Shown here: positions 45,497 through 54,430 of the stretch, in pieces
Layout of the letters: every line of letters starts with the position of its first letter
How positions within the stretch are numbered: position 1 is the first letter of the stretch
DNA from: an uncultured Chlorobiota bacterium
Lineage (GTDB): Bacteria > Bacteroidota > Ignavibacteria > UBA10030 > UBA6906
Length of the DNA: 64,000 bases
Direction of reading: 5' to 3'
Assembly: GCA_900696645.1 (NCBI GenBank)
Contig: CAADGV010000040.1
Coordinates: 101,848 to 165,847, forward strand
Program-made: the position numbers and the translations under genes
The notes under the pieces: model-generated
The model's input: the letters and a program-made list of their open reading frames with translations, nothing else
Databases searched by the model: none
What the model was told of the DNA's origin: nothing

Positions 45497-45960
45497 AAGA
45501 GAACCACGAAGACGCGAAGTCGCGAAGTTTCATGAGAGAATTATACGTTTGATGCCATCCTTGATCAAAGGGACATTGAAGTTGATGATGAAGCCAAGAA
45601 GCTTCTTCATCAACCGTAGATATGACAAAACCTGGGCTTCATAGAGAGGAATCGTTTTTTCAACAGCTTTGAGTTCGACTATAACCAAACTATTCACCAG
45701 CAAATCCAATCGAAGAGCAGCATCAATCTGCATCCCTTCGTACTCGATTGGAACGGCGAGCTGAGTTTCGACCTTAACCTCTCAGTCGAAGTTCATGGAA
45801 AAGGCAGATTTCGTAAACTGATTCCAACAATACGGGTCCCAGGGATTTATGCACTTTGACGACGGAATCTACAATTTCGGTCGCTATCCGTTCAGTTTCC
45901 TGATCCAAGTCCAAACTCATTTCAAATACCTTCGTGTCTTCGCGCCTTCGCGGTTTTCTT
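45497..45960. mobile_element. 464-base unit: broken GxxExxY gene between 31-base terminal inverted repeats
   Basis: The left end, 45497-45527, and the reverse complement of the right end, 45930-45960, match in 26 of 31 bases; both consist of repeated CGAAG-type units with A/G variation (first 20 of the left arm: AAGAGAACCACGAAGACGCG). The inside is almost exactly one GxxExxY (PDDEXK_3) gene. The right end stops 3 bases before the epimerase stop codon and the left end 16 bases before the dehydrogenase start, so it fits the gap between two pathway genes tightly. No transposase is inside. Shorter relatives are at 42534, 49338, 61563 and 39418. Confidence 0.65.
45530..45920 (-). pseudogene. Frameshifted GxxExxY (PDDEXK_3 nuclease-fold) gene
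   Basis: From ATG 45920 the minus strand reads 53 codons, including RIATEIVDSVVKVHKSLGP and LLESVYEICLFHELRLRG, and then TAA. One base shifted, it continues as KVETQLAVPIEYEGMQIDAA and onward to LLGFIINFNVPLIKDGIKRI and the stop at 45530. So a single frameshift at about 45778 splits an otherwise full-length GxxExxY protein of about 128 residues. The glycine of the name-giving motif has become Val (PVLLESVY). GxxExxY proteins have a PD-(D/E)XK-like fold; their role is not known. Confidence 0.85.
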
Positions 45961-45963
45961 CAA

Positions 45964-46968
45964 TCACAGCACCTGAAACCCACGCGCGAACGGATCATCC
46001 TCATCATCAATCGAAATCGTATTGAACCCATATATCTTCGCCCAGCCTTCGATGCTTGGAATGACCGCATCGTACTGACCAACCTTTGCCCGTCCTTCGA
46101 TACGGGCTTTGAAGAGACTGCCGATGATGCTCTCATGCACGAACACATCTCCTTCTTTCAGTTTTCCTTTGGCGGCCCATTGGGCAACACGAGCCGACGT
46201 TCCTGTGCCGCATGGCGACCGGTCAATCGCTTTCTCTCCGTAAAAGACGGCGTTGCGCGCCGTGGCTTCCGGATGATTCGGCTTGCCCGTCCACATTACG
46301 TGACTACATCCTTTGATTGTGGGATTTTCCGGATGGACAAATGTGTACCTCTCGTTGATGCGTCGTCGAACGACGGGACTCCAGCGCAACACATCAGATG
46401 CACCAATGTGCTCAAGTCCCTTGAAATTTTCCTGCGGGTCAACAATCGCATAAAAATTACCGCCGTAGGAAGCATCAACCCTCAGCATGCCGATGTCGGG
46501 ACATTCGACTTCAAGATTCGTGGAATGGAGGAATGCCGGGACGTTCACGATGCGTACACTCTTGACTTTCCTGCCTTCCATCTCATAATACGCCTCAACG
46601 ATTCCCGCCGGAACCTCCAGCCGCAGCTTGCCCGGAGTTTTTGGCGTGACAAGTCCGTGCTCAATCATCACGGTAACTGTGCCGATCGTTCCGTGACCGC
46701 ACATGGGGAGGCACCCGCTGGTTTCGATAAACAAAATGCCGATATCCGTATCCTCCCGCGTCGGTGGATACAGGATGCTGCCGCTCATCATATCATGGCC
46801 GCGAGGCTCGAACATCAATCCGGTACGAATCCAATCGTATTCCCGGAGAAAATGCTGTCGACGCTCGCTCATGTTTGCGCCGTTCAGTTGCGGCCCGCCG
46901 GCGGTTACAACCCTGACCGGGTTGCCGCAGGTGTGGGCGTCGATGCAGAAAAAAATCTTAGTTGACAT
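45964..46968 (-). CDS. 4-hydroxyproline 2-epimerase (proline racemase family)
   Basis: 334 residues. The two catalytic cysteines are Cys 90 (LPMCGHGTIGTV) and Cys 253 (DRSPCGTGTSARVA), typical of trans-4-hydroxy-L-proline 2-epimerases, which also start with the IDAHTCGNPVRVV segment at residues 9-21. It converts trans-4-hydroxy-L-proline to cis-4-hydroxy-D-proline, substrate of the dehydrogenase encoded next. trans-3-hydroxyproline dehydratases have Thr in place of the second Cys, so this is not one. First step of the cluster 44230-50306. Confidence 0.93.
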   Translation of the reverse strand: MSTKIFFCIDAHTCGNPVRVVTAGGPQLNGANMSERRQHFLREYDWIRTGLMFEPRGHDMMSGSILYPPTREDTDIGILFIETSGCLPMCGHGTIGTVTVMIEHGLVTPKTPGKLRLEVPAGIVEAYYEMEGRKVKSVRIVNVPAFLHSTNLEVECPDIGMLRVDASYGGNFYAIVDPQENFKGLEHIGASDVLRWSPVVRRRINERYTFVHPENPTIKGCSHVMWTGKPNHPEATARNAVFYGEKAIDRSPCGTGTSARVAQWAAKGKLKEGDVFVHESIIGSLFKARIEGRAKVGQYDAVIPSIEGWAKIYGFNTISIDDEDDPFARGFQVL

Positions 46969-47006
46969 GAGTGTTTAGATTGACAATGAGACGCTTCCCG
47001 TTACGG

Positions 47007-47822
47007 TCACATCACACCGATGGTATAGCCAAGCCTGATACCAAAATGCGTCCGCGACGATTCGGGTTGATGCAATCCACCTTGTACATTGGGCGACCGC
47101 GAGAGTGTCCACGTCTCGTAATCGAATACCGCTAACACGCGGTACACGCTGCCACCTATATGGAATGCAAGTTTTGGGTTGATTCCGGGACTTATCGAAA
47201 GATTGGCATATTGCGGTTGACCCCGCGGGAACTTGTCGATCGTTTCTGAAATCGAAAACGGCATTTTCACTTTGAAACCAAAAAACAATTGAAAATTGTT
47301 GCTCGCAACGTACGTTCCGTTCCCTCCAATACTGCCAAGGAACACGGAGTACAACTCATCGTAACCACTTGGATCACCGCGTGCAAGCTCGCGATTCCAC
47401 ACCTCATACCCAAATCCCGCAACAGGAGTGAGTTGAAATGTTCTCGAAAGTGTGATGATGTAGCCCGTGTTCGCCGCCACTTCAAAGTGCGTATAGCCTG
47501 TTTGCGATGTAAACGGCGTCCGTTGTCCTGTTTGCAGGTCAAACTTATGCCCCTGGTAGTCTACGGAGCCGAATGTGTATTGCAAATCCACCTCGATATA
47601 GAGGTTCTTCTTGTGCAGGAATGAATACCGCGGCACAACACCAAACGCGAATTTCGGCCCGCTCTCCTTTAATGCTTCAGAGCCGTTGTCGTCAAACTCC
47701 TTCCACGTATAACCGTGCAGGTTGAAGTACGGCGTGATTTGGAATGAGGAGCCTGGATTTTGGGCAAACGCTCCTGAGCATAGCAGCATGAACAGCGCAA
47801 ATAGCCTGCTTGTGTGCTTCAT
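47007..47822 (-). CDS. Outer-membrane beta-barrel protein inside the hydroxyproline cluster
   Basis: 271 residues. Signal peptide MKHTSRLFALFMLLCSGAFA with cleavage before QNPGSS. The rest alternates hydrophobic/polar strands with aromatic ends (FQITPYFNLHGYTWKEF, LYIEVDLQYTFGSVDY, FEVAANTGYIITLSRTFQLTPVAGFGYEVW, FQLFFGFKVKMPF, HFGIRLGYTIGVM), ending as barrels do. About 8-10 strands by eye. No family was recognised. Between the epimerase and the aldehyde dehydrogenase genes it may import or bind pathway substrates, but small barrels of this kind are often structural; this is inference. Confidence 0.7.
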   Translation of the reverse strand: MKHTSRLFALFMLLCSGAFAQNPGSSFQITPYFNLHGYTWKEFDDNGSEALKESGPKFAFGVVPRYSFLHKKNLYIEVDLQYTFGSVDYQGHKFDLQTGQRTPFTSQTGYTHFEVAANTGYIITLSRTFQLTPVAGFGYEVWNRELARGDPSGYDELYSVFLGSIGGNGTYVASNNFQLFFGFKVKMPFSISETIDKFPRGQPQYANLSISPGINPKLAFHIGGSVYRVLAVFDYETWTLSRSPNVQGGLHQPESSRTHFGIRLGYTIGVM

Positions 47823-47864
47823 GATTGTTCTCTCCTTTCTTTGCGTGCATGACCGTGATTTATC

Positions 47865-49304
47865 CTATCCCGCCGCCACATAACACGTCTTCACCACCGT
47901 ATAAAATTCCTTCGCATACGAACCCTGTTCGCGTGTGCCGTAGCTTGATCCTTTCCGTCCGCCGAACGGCACGTGGTAATCAACTCCTGCTGTCGGCAGA
48001 TTCACCATCACCATTCCGGCTTGCGCGTTGCGTTTGAAATGCGTTGCATGCTTCAGCGAAGTCGTGCAGATTCCGGCACAAAGCCCGAACTCCGTGTCGT
48101 TGGCAACGGCGAGGGCTTCATCGTAGTTCTTCACGCGAATCACTCCGGCGAGGGGACCGAAGGCTTCTTCGCAATTGAATCGCATTGTGTTCGTGGTCTC
48201 AGTGAAAAGTGCCGGAGCAAGATACCAGCCGTTTTTCTCGCGTTTCAGGCGTTCGCCGCCGAACGCGAGTTTTCCTCCTTCTCTTCTCGCAAGCTCGATA
48301 TAACTCTCGTCTTTCATAAACTGGGCGCCGTCGATGACGGGGCCGATATCCGTGCCGGGCGCAAGTGCATCATCGACCTTTAATGCCTTCATTCTCTCCA
48401 CCATCGCCTGTACGAAGCGATCATGAATCCCCTCCGTCACAACCAACCGGCTTGACGCTGTGCAACGTTGTCCGGTTGAAAAGAACGCCCCGTTGATTGC
48501 GGCATTCACCGCAACATTCAAATCGGCGTCGTCTAACACAACAAGCGGGTTCTTTCCTCCCATTTCAAGTTGCACGCGTGCAAGACGTTTTGCCAGATTT
48601 GCGGCAAGCGTCCGTCCCACCTCAACAGATCCGGTAAAGCTCACTCCCGCAACGTCAGGATGATTCACAATTGTGTTGCCGACAGCGCTCCCTTTCCCCA
48701 TCACCAGATTGAACACGCCTTTCGGCAGACCGGAACGCGAGATGATTTCGGCAAGATTCCATGAACATGCCGGGGCAAGTTCGGCAGGCTTCAGCAAGAC
48801 AGCATTGCCGAATGCGAGGGCCGGAGCGACTTTCCATGAAGGAATAGCCATCGGGAAATTCCACGGCGTGATCAATCCGACAACGCCAAGCGACTCGCGC
48901 ATCGTGTCGATCTCGATGCCCGGACGGACGGACGGAATGTGCTCGCCCCCGACACGCAACGCTTCAGCGGCAAAGAACTTGAAAATGTTTCCTGCCCGGA
49001 CAACTTCGCCGATTCCCTCGGGCAGCGTTTTCCCTTCTTCACGGGAAAGCAGTCTGCCAAGCTCGTCTTTGCGTGCAAGTATCTCCGATCCGATGAAGTC
49101 AAGAACGTCGAAACGTTGTTGCGGTGTGCTTGCCCCCCACGCAGGTTGCGCAGCCTTTGCTGCCGCGACTGCATTGTTCACTTGTTCGGCGTCGGCCTGA
49201 GCGTACTCGCCGACAACGTCGGTGATGTCCGAGGGATTGATGTTCTTGGACGTGTGAGCGGATGCAACCCACTCGCCGTTGATGTAGTTGTCAAAAGTGT
49301 TCAT
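47865..49304 (-). CDS. Alpha-ketoglutarate semialdehyde (2,5-dioxovalerate) dehydrogenase
   Basis: 479 residues from ATG 49304 (the frame continues to 49349 into the repeat, rejected). Opening MNTFDNYINGEWVASA; NAD-binding TPWNFPMAIPSWKVAPALAFGN (146-167), FTGSVEVG, the catalytic Glu 247 (LEMGGKNPLVVLDD) and Cys 281 (FSTGQRCTASSRLVV). Related aldehyde dehydrogenases oxidise alpha-ketoglutarate semialdehyde to alpha-ketoglutarate; the link to the Hyp cluster makes this the likely role. Followed by the deaminase, 49401, upstream. Confidence 0.9.
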   Translation of the reverse strand: MNTFDNYINGEWVASAHTSKNINPSDITDVVGEYAQADAEQVNNAVAAAKAAQPAWGASTPQQRFDVLDFIGSEILARKDELGRLLSREEGKTLPEGIGEVVRAGNIFKFFAAEALRVGGEHIPSVRPGIEIDTMRESLGVVGLITPWNFPMAIPSWKVAPALAFGNAVLLKPAELAPACSWNLAEIISRSGLPKGVFNLVMGKGSAVGNTIVNHPDVAGVSFTGSVEVGRTLAANLAKRLARVQLEMGGKNPLVVLDDADLNVAVNAAINGAFFSTGQRCTASSRLVVTEGIHDRFVQAMVERMKALKVDDALAPGTDIGPVIDGAQFMKDESYIELARREGGKLAFGGERLKREKNGWYLAPALFTETTNTMRFNCEEAFGPLAGVIRVKNYDEALAVANDTEFGLCAGICTTSLKHATHFKRNAQAGMVMVNLPTAGVDYHVPFGGRKGSSYGTREQGSYAKEFYTVVKTCYVAAG

Positions 49305-49337
49305 AGTGTGTTTTGAGAAAGAAAAGAAAACCACGAA

Positions 49338-49397
49338 GACCCAAGGCACAAAGTTGCAGTCAAGAGAAAGCCTCGCATCTTCGTGCCTTAGTTGTTC
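49338..49397. repeat. CACRAAG-type inverted repeat, solo copy
   Basis: GACCCAAGGCACAAAG at 49338-49353 faces the reverse complement of 49377-49397, which contains CTAAGGCACGAAG; the common core is AAGGCACRAAG. The left arm begins with AAAACCACGAAGAC at 49327. The copy lies between the deaminase and semialdehyde dehydrogenase genes. Confidence 0.7.
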
Positions 49398-49400
49398 GCT

Positions 49401-50306
49401 CTATATTTTCGGTAAATCAGGCCTCGCCTCCAGCGCTTTCTTGACAATCGATTCAACCCTCTTGCGTTCTTCGCCGGTCAGCGGTAGCCGCGGCGGACGA
49501 ACGTGCTCGGTACCAACGCCCGCCATTGTCTCAGCAAGCTTAATGTTCTGCACAAACTTCGTCGAAACGTCGAGATGCAGCAGCGGCATGAACCAACGGT
49601 AGAGTTGAAGGGCTTCATCCATCCGTCCAGCTTTCACGAGTTTGTACAATACAACTGTCTCCTTTGGAAAGGCGCAAACGAGTCCGGCAACCCAACCCAC
49701 AGCGCCCAGCATGACGCTTTCCATTGCAAGATCATCTACACCGGTGAATATCTGGTACCGGTCGCCAACGGCGTTGATGATGTCCGTGATGCGTCGAACA
49801 TTGTCCGAGGATTCCTTGAGAGCAACGAACTTCGGTTCATCTGCAAGTTCGGCAAACATTTCAGGAGTGAGATCGACCTTGTACGACACGGGATTGTTGT
49901 ACAGCATAATCGGAACATCACTTGCAGCGGCGACGGTCCGAAAGTACTGAAGCGTCTCTCGCCGGTCGGCGGGGTACACCATTGCAGGCATCACCATGAA
50001 TCCGTTTGCGCCGTTTGCCTGCGCCTGCTTGATGTAGTTACACGCCATTGCGGTTGATGTTTCGGCGACGCCGGAAAGCACCGGGACTCTCCCTCCACTC
50101 ACCTGCAACGCAAGCTTCAGAACGTCCTGCTTCTCAATCGGCGCAAGTGTTACATTTTCACCGAGCGAGCCGAGAACGATGAGTCCGTGCACGCCCGATT
50201 CGAATTGAAAGTTGAAGTGTCGTTCCATCGCTGAAAAATCGAGCCGTCCATCCTTGTCGAATTTGGTTGTGACGGCGCTGAAAATGCCGGACCATGTTGT
50301 TGTCAT
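49401..50306 (-). CDS. DapA/NanA-family lyase; probable Delta1-pyrroline-4-hydroxy-2-carboxylate deaminase
   Basis: 301 residues of the Schiff-base-forming DHDPS family. The catalytic Lys 164 is in FVALKESSDN and the proton-relay Tyr 136 in PIMLYNNPVSYK; VLGSLGENVTLAPIEKQD contains the substrate loop. The family includes dihydrodipicolinate synthases, neuraminate lyases and deaminases; the neighbours (4HypE, D-Hyp dehydrogenase, KGSA dehydrogenase) point to the deaminase that makes alpha-ketoglutarate semialdehyde. It is upstream of that dehydrogenase, so the cluster runs in the minus direction from 50306 to 44230. Confidence 0.88.
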   Translation of the reverse strand: MTTTWSGIFSAVTTKFDKDGRLDFSAMERHFNFQFESGVHGLIVLGSLGENVTLAPIEKQDVLKLALQVSGGRVPVLSGVAETSTAMACNYIKQAQANGANGFMVMPAMVYPADRRETLQYFRTVAAASDVPIMLYNNPVSYKVDLTPEMFAELADEPKFVALKESSDNVRRITDIINAVGDRYQIFTGVDDLAMESVMLGAVGWVAGLVCAFPKETVVLYKLVKAGRMDEALQLYRWFMPLLHLDVSTKFVQNIKLAETMAGVGTEHVRPPRLPLTGEERKRVESIVKKALEARPDLPKI

Positions 50307-50383
50307 TGTAAGAATCTTGATGTTGGTGATTGGAGAGCCGATTGGAAAGAACTATTGAAGAATACTTCAAAAACTGAAGAGAT

Positions 50384-52465
50384 TCAAGGGAAAGAAGAGA
50401 ACTCAGGGCGAGGACGCATATCGCTCCACAGTTCATAAGAATCAAATTGCGACCGCACTTTGATCTCATCTTTTGTGGAACGTAGTCGATTGCTTAGCTT
50501 TTTATCGATAAGACGGGCTTTCACGTTGTCACGAAGCTGCAGGTCGAGGATTTCCTTGACTCGCTGCTGAATCTGCTTGTCATAGATCGGGAATGCAACT
50601 TCAATGCGTCTGTCAAGATTGCGCTTCATCCAATCAGCAGACGAAAGGTACAGGCGCTGGTTGCCGTTATTGTGAAACAGAAACACGCGGGCGTGCTCAA
50701 GAAACCGGTCAACAATGCTGATAACTTCAATATTCTCACTCATCCCCTTGATACCGGGGATCAGGCAGCAAATGCCCCGCACGATAAGTTTCACTTTCAC
50801 ACCGGCGTTGCTCGCCTCGTACAGTTTTTCGATCATACCGGGATCTTCAAGCGAGTTCATCTTCGCAACTATCAATCCCTCACGACCCTTCTTGGCGTGC
50901 TTGATTTCCCTGTCGATCAGCTCCTCAAAACCCGCTCGCATCGAAAACGGTGAGACGAGGAGATGCTTGCATTCTACTTTTTTCTTTTCCCTTCGCAACA
51001 CTTGAAAGATTCGCTTGCTCTCGTTCGTAAGACGTTTGTCCGATGTGAAGAAACCGAAATCAGTGTACTGTGTTGCGACGGACTCGTTGAAATTTCCCGT
51101 GCTGAAATAGGCATACAGCCGTATGCCGTCGCTTTCCTTCCGTGCGACAAGGCAGAGCTTTGCATGTACTTTCAGATTGGGAATGCTGTACAACACTCTG
51201 GCGCCTGCCTTCTCTAATTCTTCGGCCCAGAAGATGTTCGATTCTTCGTCAAAACGCGCTTTCACTTCGACAAACACCGTTACATCTTTCCCATTGTTCG
51301 CCGCCCGCAGAAGTTGCCCGACAACTCTTGAGTCTCTCGCAACTCTATACAACGTGATGGTGATGGAATGAACCGCTTCGTCATGTGCGGCATCGTTGAT
51401 GAATCGCAAGACACTGTCGTACGAGTGATACGGGAAATGAGCAAGCCTGTCTTTTTCTTTTATTGCATCAAATATCGAACCTTCATCTTCAAAAAGCGAC
51501 AACGGCGGTACCGGCTCATACATCAGCGATGGCGATTTTGGATTCGGGAACGAGAAAAAATCACTGAAATTGTGAAACCGGCTTCCGGGGATCAGATCGT
51601 CGTCGGTAAGACCAAAAAGCTTCTGCAGAAAAAGAAGAAGCTTCTTCGGCATCTCCGTATCGTATAGAAATCGCGCAGGGACGCCTTGGCTCCGTTTGCC
51701 GAGCGCCTTCTTCACTTTTTCGAGAAGATCATCGCTGTACTCGTCACCCAACTCTAACTCGGCATCGCGGGTCAGCTTTATTGCATACGCGCCGGCCACA
51801 TCGTGTTGGGGAAACAGATCATCCAACCCTAAACGAATGACATCGTCAAGAAAAAGAATGTAGTGTTGACCACTGTCGGCGGGGATTGAAGAGAATCGGT
51901 GCGTACGTGCAGTCGGAATTTCAATGAGAGCATACTGTTCCGGCTGTTTCATAAGTACGTCAGACTTGCGTCGCAGACGGACAATCAGATACAGCGCACG
52001 ATTGTGAAGAAACGGAGGCGCTTTCTCTCCACTCAAAAACACAGGCGAGAGTTTTGGGAAAACTGTGGATCGAAAATGAGAGATCACAGACTCCTTCTGC
52101 TTCTTGCTTAGCTCATTGTCCCGAACAAGGAATATCCCTTCCTTCGCCAAATCCTTCTTGATGCGTTTCCTGAATATCTCTCCAAATTCCTCCTGCTGTA
52201 ACCAGACACCTTTGAGGAGTCTCTTGAGAAGTTGTTCCGGCTCGATGTCAAGTTTCTTCTTCGTCTTCTTCTTCAAACGGGCCAGCGCCCGCAATGACGC
52301 AACGCGAACACGGAAGAACTCGTCAAGATTCGACGACCAGATGGCGAGAAACTTGATGCGTTCGTACAGTGGAACTGCCGGGTCCGCTGCTTCCTGCAGC
52401 ACGCGGTGATTGAATGCGAGCCAACTGATGTCGCGGTTCTTCAGTCGAAGATCGGGGGCTTTCAA
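50384..52465 (-). CDS. ppk1: Polyphosphate kinase 1
   Basis: 693 residues, the normal length for PPK1. Domains in order: N-terminal helical (about 1-110), head (110-310), C1 and C2 with two phospholipase-D-like halves. The first half has EVKARFDEESNIFWAEELEKAG and the autophosphorylated His in NLKVHAKLCLV; the second half has ARVFLFHNNGNQRLYLSSADWMKRNLDRRIEV. It makes polyphosphate from ATP reversibly. The start is TTG 52465 with no visible ribosome site; the conserved NRDISWLAFNHRVLQEA opening at residues 10-26 supports it. Upstream is the acetyltransferase gene. Confidence 0.95.
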   Translation of the reverse strand: MKAPDLRLKNRDISWLAFNHRVLQEAADPAVPLYERIKFLAIWSSNLDEFFRVRVASLRALARLKKKTKKKLDIEPEQLLKRLLKGVWLQQEEFGEIFRKRIKKDLAKEGIFLVRDNELSKKQKESVISHFRSTVFPKLSPVFLSGEKAPPFLHNRALYLIVRLRRKSDVLMKQPEQYALIEIPTARTHRFSSIPADSGQHYILFLDDVIRLGLDDLFPQHDVAGAYAIKLTRDAELELGDEYSDDLLEKVKKALGKRSQGVPARFLYDTEMPKKLLLFLQKLFGLTDDDLIPGSRFHNFSDFFSFPNPKSPSLMYEPVPPLSLFEDEGSIFDAIKEKDRLAHFPYHSYDSVLRFINDAAHDEAVHSITITLYRVARDSRVVGQLLRAANNGKDVTVFVEVKARFDEESNIFWAEELEKAGARVLYSIPNLKVHAKLCLVARKESDGIRLYAYFSTGNFNESVATQYTDFGFFTSDKRLTNESKRIFQVLRREKKKVECKHLLVSPFSMRAGFEELIDREIKHAKKGREGLIVAKMNSLEDPGMIEKLYEASNAGVKVKLIVRGICCLIPGIKGMSENIEVISIVDRFLEHARVFLFHNNGNQRLYLSSADWMKRNLDRRIEVAFPIYDKQIQQRVKEILDLQLRDNVKARLIDKKLSNRLRSTKDEIKVRSQFDSYELWSDMRPRPEFSSFP

Positions 52466-52506
52466 GACAGAGGACTTTCAGATATTCTCAATACAGACCT
52501 GAGATT

Positions 52507-53190
52507 CTATAACTGATCCTTCGGCAATGAATGTTCCTGCTTCCCATGAAGTTTGGTGAGCGAAAGTCCGGGGTTGGCAAAGTACCGCTCGAAATCACCT
52601 TTGCGTTCAGGCCATTCACTGTCGAGCATGGCAAACCATGCCGTATCGCGATTCTTGCCCTTCACCACCATGTGTTGCCGGAACAGACCCTCATACGAAA
52701 AGCCAAGCCGGACCGCAGCATACTTGCTTGCTTCATTCTCGTCGTCACATTTCCATTCAACTCTGCGATATTTCAGTTCGTCGAAAAGATAGGAAAGAAA
52801 GAGAAACGTCGCTTCCGAATTCACAATCGTTTTCTGCACGAGCGGACTGTACCAGATGCTTCCCAGCTCCACCCGGCCGTCATTCGGCTCAACGTTCATG
52901 ATTGCGTACATACCAACTCTCTTGTTGAGTTGCTTGCTGAAGACTGTATAGAACAGCGGATCGCTACTATCCTTCAAGCCAACCATCCACTCATACATTT
53001 CCTTCTTGTCGCGAAACGGACCGTAGTGCATGTACTTCCACAAGACATTGTACTCCGGCTTTGCGTGGGAGACTTCGTACAGATCGTCGATATCTTCATC
53101 AGGGTTGAGGCGCGAAATAAGTACATGCTTGCCCTCAAGTTTCTCCGGAGCGGGAAGAGGCCAGGTAGTCAGGGTGATTTCTTTAGTCAT
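52507..53190 (-). CDS. GNAT family acetyltransferase (RimJ/RimL-like)
   Basis: 227 residues. After an N-terminal part (EGKHVLISRLNPDEDIDDLYEV, typical of the RimJ/L-like branch) the acetyl-CoA domain has FYTVFSKQLNKRVGMYAIMNV, VELGSIWYSPLVQKTIVNSEATFLFLSYLF and YRRVEWKCDDENEASKYAAVRLGFSYEGLFRQH, the WKCDxxNxAS pattern of protein N-acetyltransferases or small-molecule relatives. Its target is unknown. It overlaps the pdxB stop by 8 bases and is coupled to it. Confidence 0.88.
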   Translation of the reverse strand: MTKEITLTTWPLPAPEKLEGKHVLISRLNPDEDIDDLYEVSHAKPEYNVLWKYMHYGPFRDKKEMYEWMVGLKDSSDPLFYTVFSKQLNKRVGMYAIMNVEPNDGRVELGSIWYSPLVQKTIVNSEATFLFLSYLFDELKYRRVEWKCDDENEASKYAAVRLGFSYEGLFRQHMVVKGKNRDTAWFAMLDSEWPERKGDFERYFANPGLSLTKLHGKQEHSLPKDQL

Positions 53191-54343
53191 GGTTCTTTCT
53201 CTTTGAATGAAGTGAGAAACCTACCGCACAGAGGATGTCAGATGTTTCCGCAGGGAGGCTTCGAGGGTTGACAGCGTAATTGTGGAATTCTTTTCTGATC
53301 GGATAGTTCGCACGCAACTGTCGGAAGTAGTCTGCGCGCAGTTCAGGCGCAAATGACGCAAGTTGCCGGAGGCGTTTGTCGTCTTCTTCGATATTGTAGC
53401 ATTCTCTCACTGCATAGCGCAGCATTGCTTCATATGGTAGATCCGTTTGCGACAAAAGGATCTCTTTCAAGTCTCGTGTATCTTCGACACGGCCGTCAGC
53501 AACCTGTTGATGCAAGAACTCTCCCAGCGCTTGTTGCAACATTCGGGTCGCGTTCACTTTTCCGTCATGCGAGTAGCCTGCAATGTGCGGCGTTCCGATC
53601 AACGCCGACTGAAGCATCTCAACATCAATGTCCGGTTCATTCTCCCACACGTCAAGAACACAGGCCCTCACATGCTGATCCCGGATCTTCTTCTTGAGTG
53701 ACGGAGTGTCAACAACGGCACCTCTCGAAGAGTTGATGAGGATACTTCCCACCTTCATCGCCGAAAGTCGTTGTTCATCAAAAAGATGATACGTTGGATC
53801 GTCGCCCGACGTTGTGAGCGGAACGTGAAGTGAAACGAAATCAGCGCCCATCAACGCGTCAAGTGGAAGGTAGCGTGCATCACCTGTCGCCCGCGCAAGC
53901 GGCGGGTCGTTCAGCAACACCCGCATGCCGATCGCTTCAGCTTTCTTTGCAACTCTGCTTCCTGTGTTTCCATGCCCGACCACGCCAAGCGTTTTGCCCG
54001 TCAGGGCGAACCCCAGCTTGAAGCTTGTCTCGAGCAACGCGGCGAGTACGTATTCGGCGACCGAGTTTGCGTTGCTGCCCGGACAGCTTGCAAATGCGAT
54101 ATTGTGCTTGCGGAGATAATCAAGATCCACATGGTCGGTGCCGATTGTTGCAGTGCCAACAAAACGAACCTTCGTTCCGTCAAGCAGGTCTCCGTTTACC
54201 TTCGTCTCAGATCGTACGAGCACGGCGTCGGCGTCTGCAATCGTCTGACGGGATATTTGTTTTGTAGGAAGAATTCTGACGTCGCCAAACCGACCGAAGG
54301 CCGTTGATGCGTGGGGAAGTTTGGCATCCACAACAATTAGCAT
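53183..54343 (-). CDS. pdxB: Erythronate-4-phosphate dehydrogenase (pyridoxal 5'-phosphate synthesis)
   Basis: 386 residues. D-2-hydroxyacid dehydrogenase with LGVVGHGNTGSRVAKKAEAIG as the NAD site near residue 117, the NSSRGAVVDTPSLKKKIR segment with the catalytic Arg, CVLDVWENEPDIDVEM with the Glu, and HIAGYSHDGKVNATRM with the catalytic His. The last about 100 residues form the PdxB-type C-terminal dimerisation domain. Second step of DXP-dependent vitamin B6 synthesis. Start ATG 54343; the rhodanese gene is divergent upstream. Confidence 0.93.
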   Translation of the reverse strand: MLIVVDAKLPHASTAFGRFGDVRILPTKQISRQTIADADAVLVRSETKVNGDLLDGTKVRFVGTATIGTDHVDLDYLRKHNIAFASCPGSNANSVAEYVLAALLETSFKLGFALTGKTLGVVGHGNTGSRVAKKAEAIGMRVLLNDPPLARATGDARYLPLDALMGADFVSLHVPLTTSGDDPTYHLFDEQRLSAMKVGSILINSSRGAVVDTPSLKKKIRDQHVRACVLDVWENEPDIDVEMLQSALIGTPHIAGYSHDGKVNATRMLQQALGEFLHQQVADGRVEDTRDLKEILLSQTDLPYEAMLRYAVRECYNIEEDDKRLRQLASFAPELRADYFRQLRANYPIRKEFHNYAVNPRSLPAETSDILCAVGFSLHSKRKNHD

Positions 54344-54430
54344 AGCTCAGTGTGAACAAGAATGGTAAGGATGAACTGTATGCAAAGTATTCAACCTCTC
54401 TGAGATTATCAAGCCGCCGGTCGCGACGAT

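Noticed and set aside
49305-49349. 15-codon extension of the KGSA dehydrogenase
   Set aside because: It comes from the repeat sequence; the family start is at 49304.
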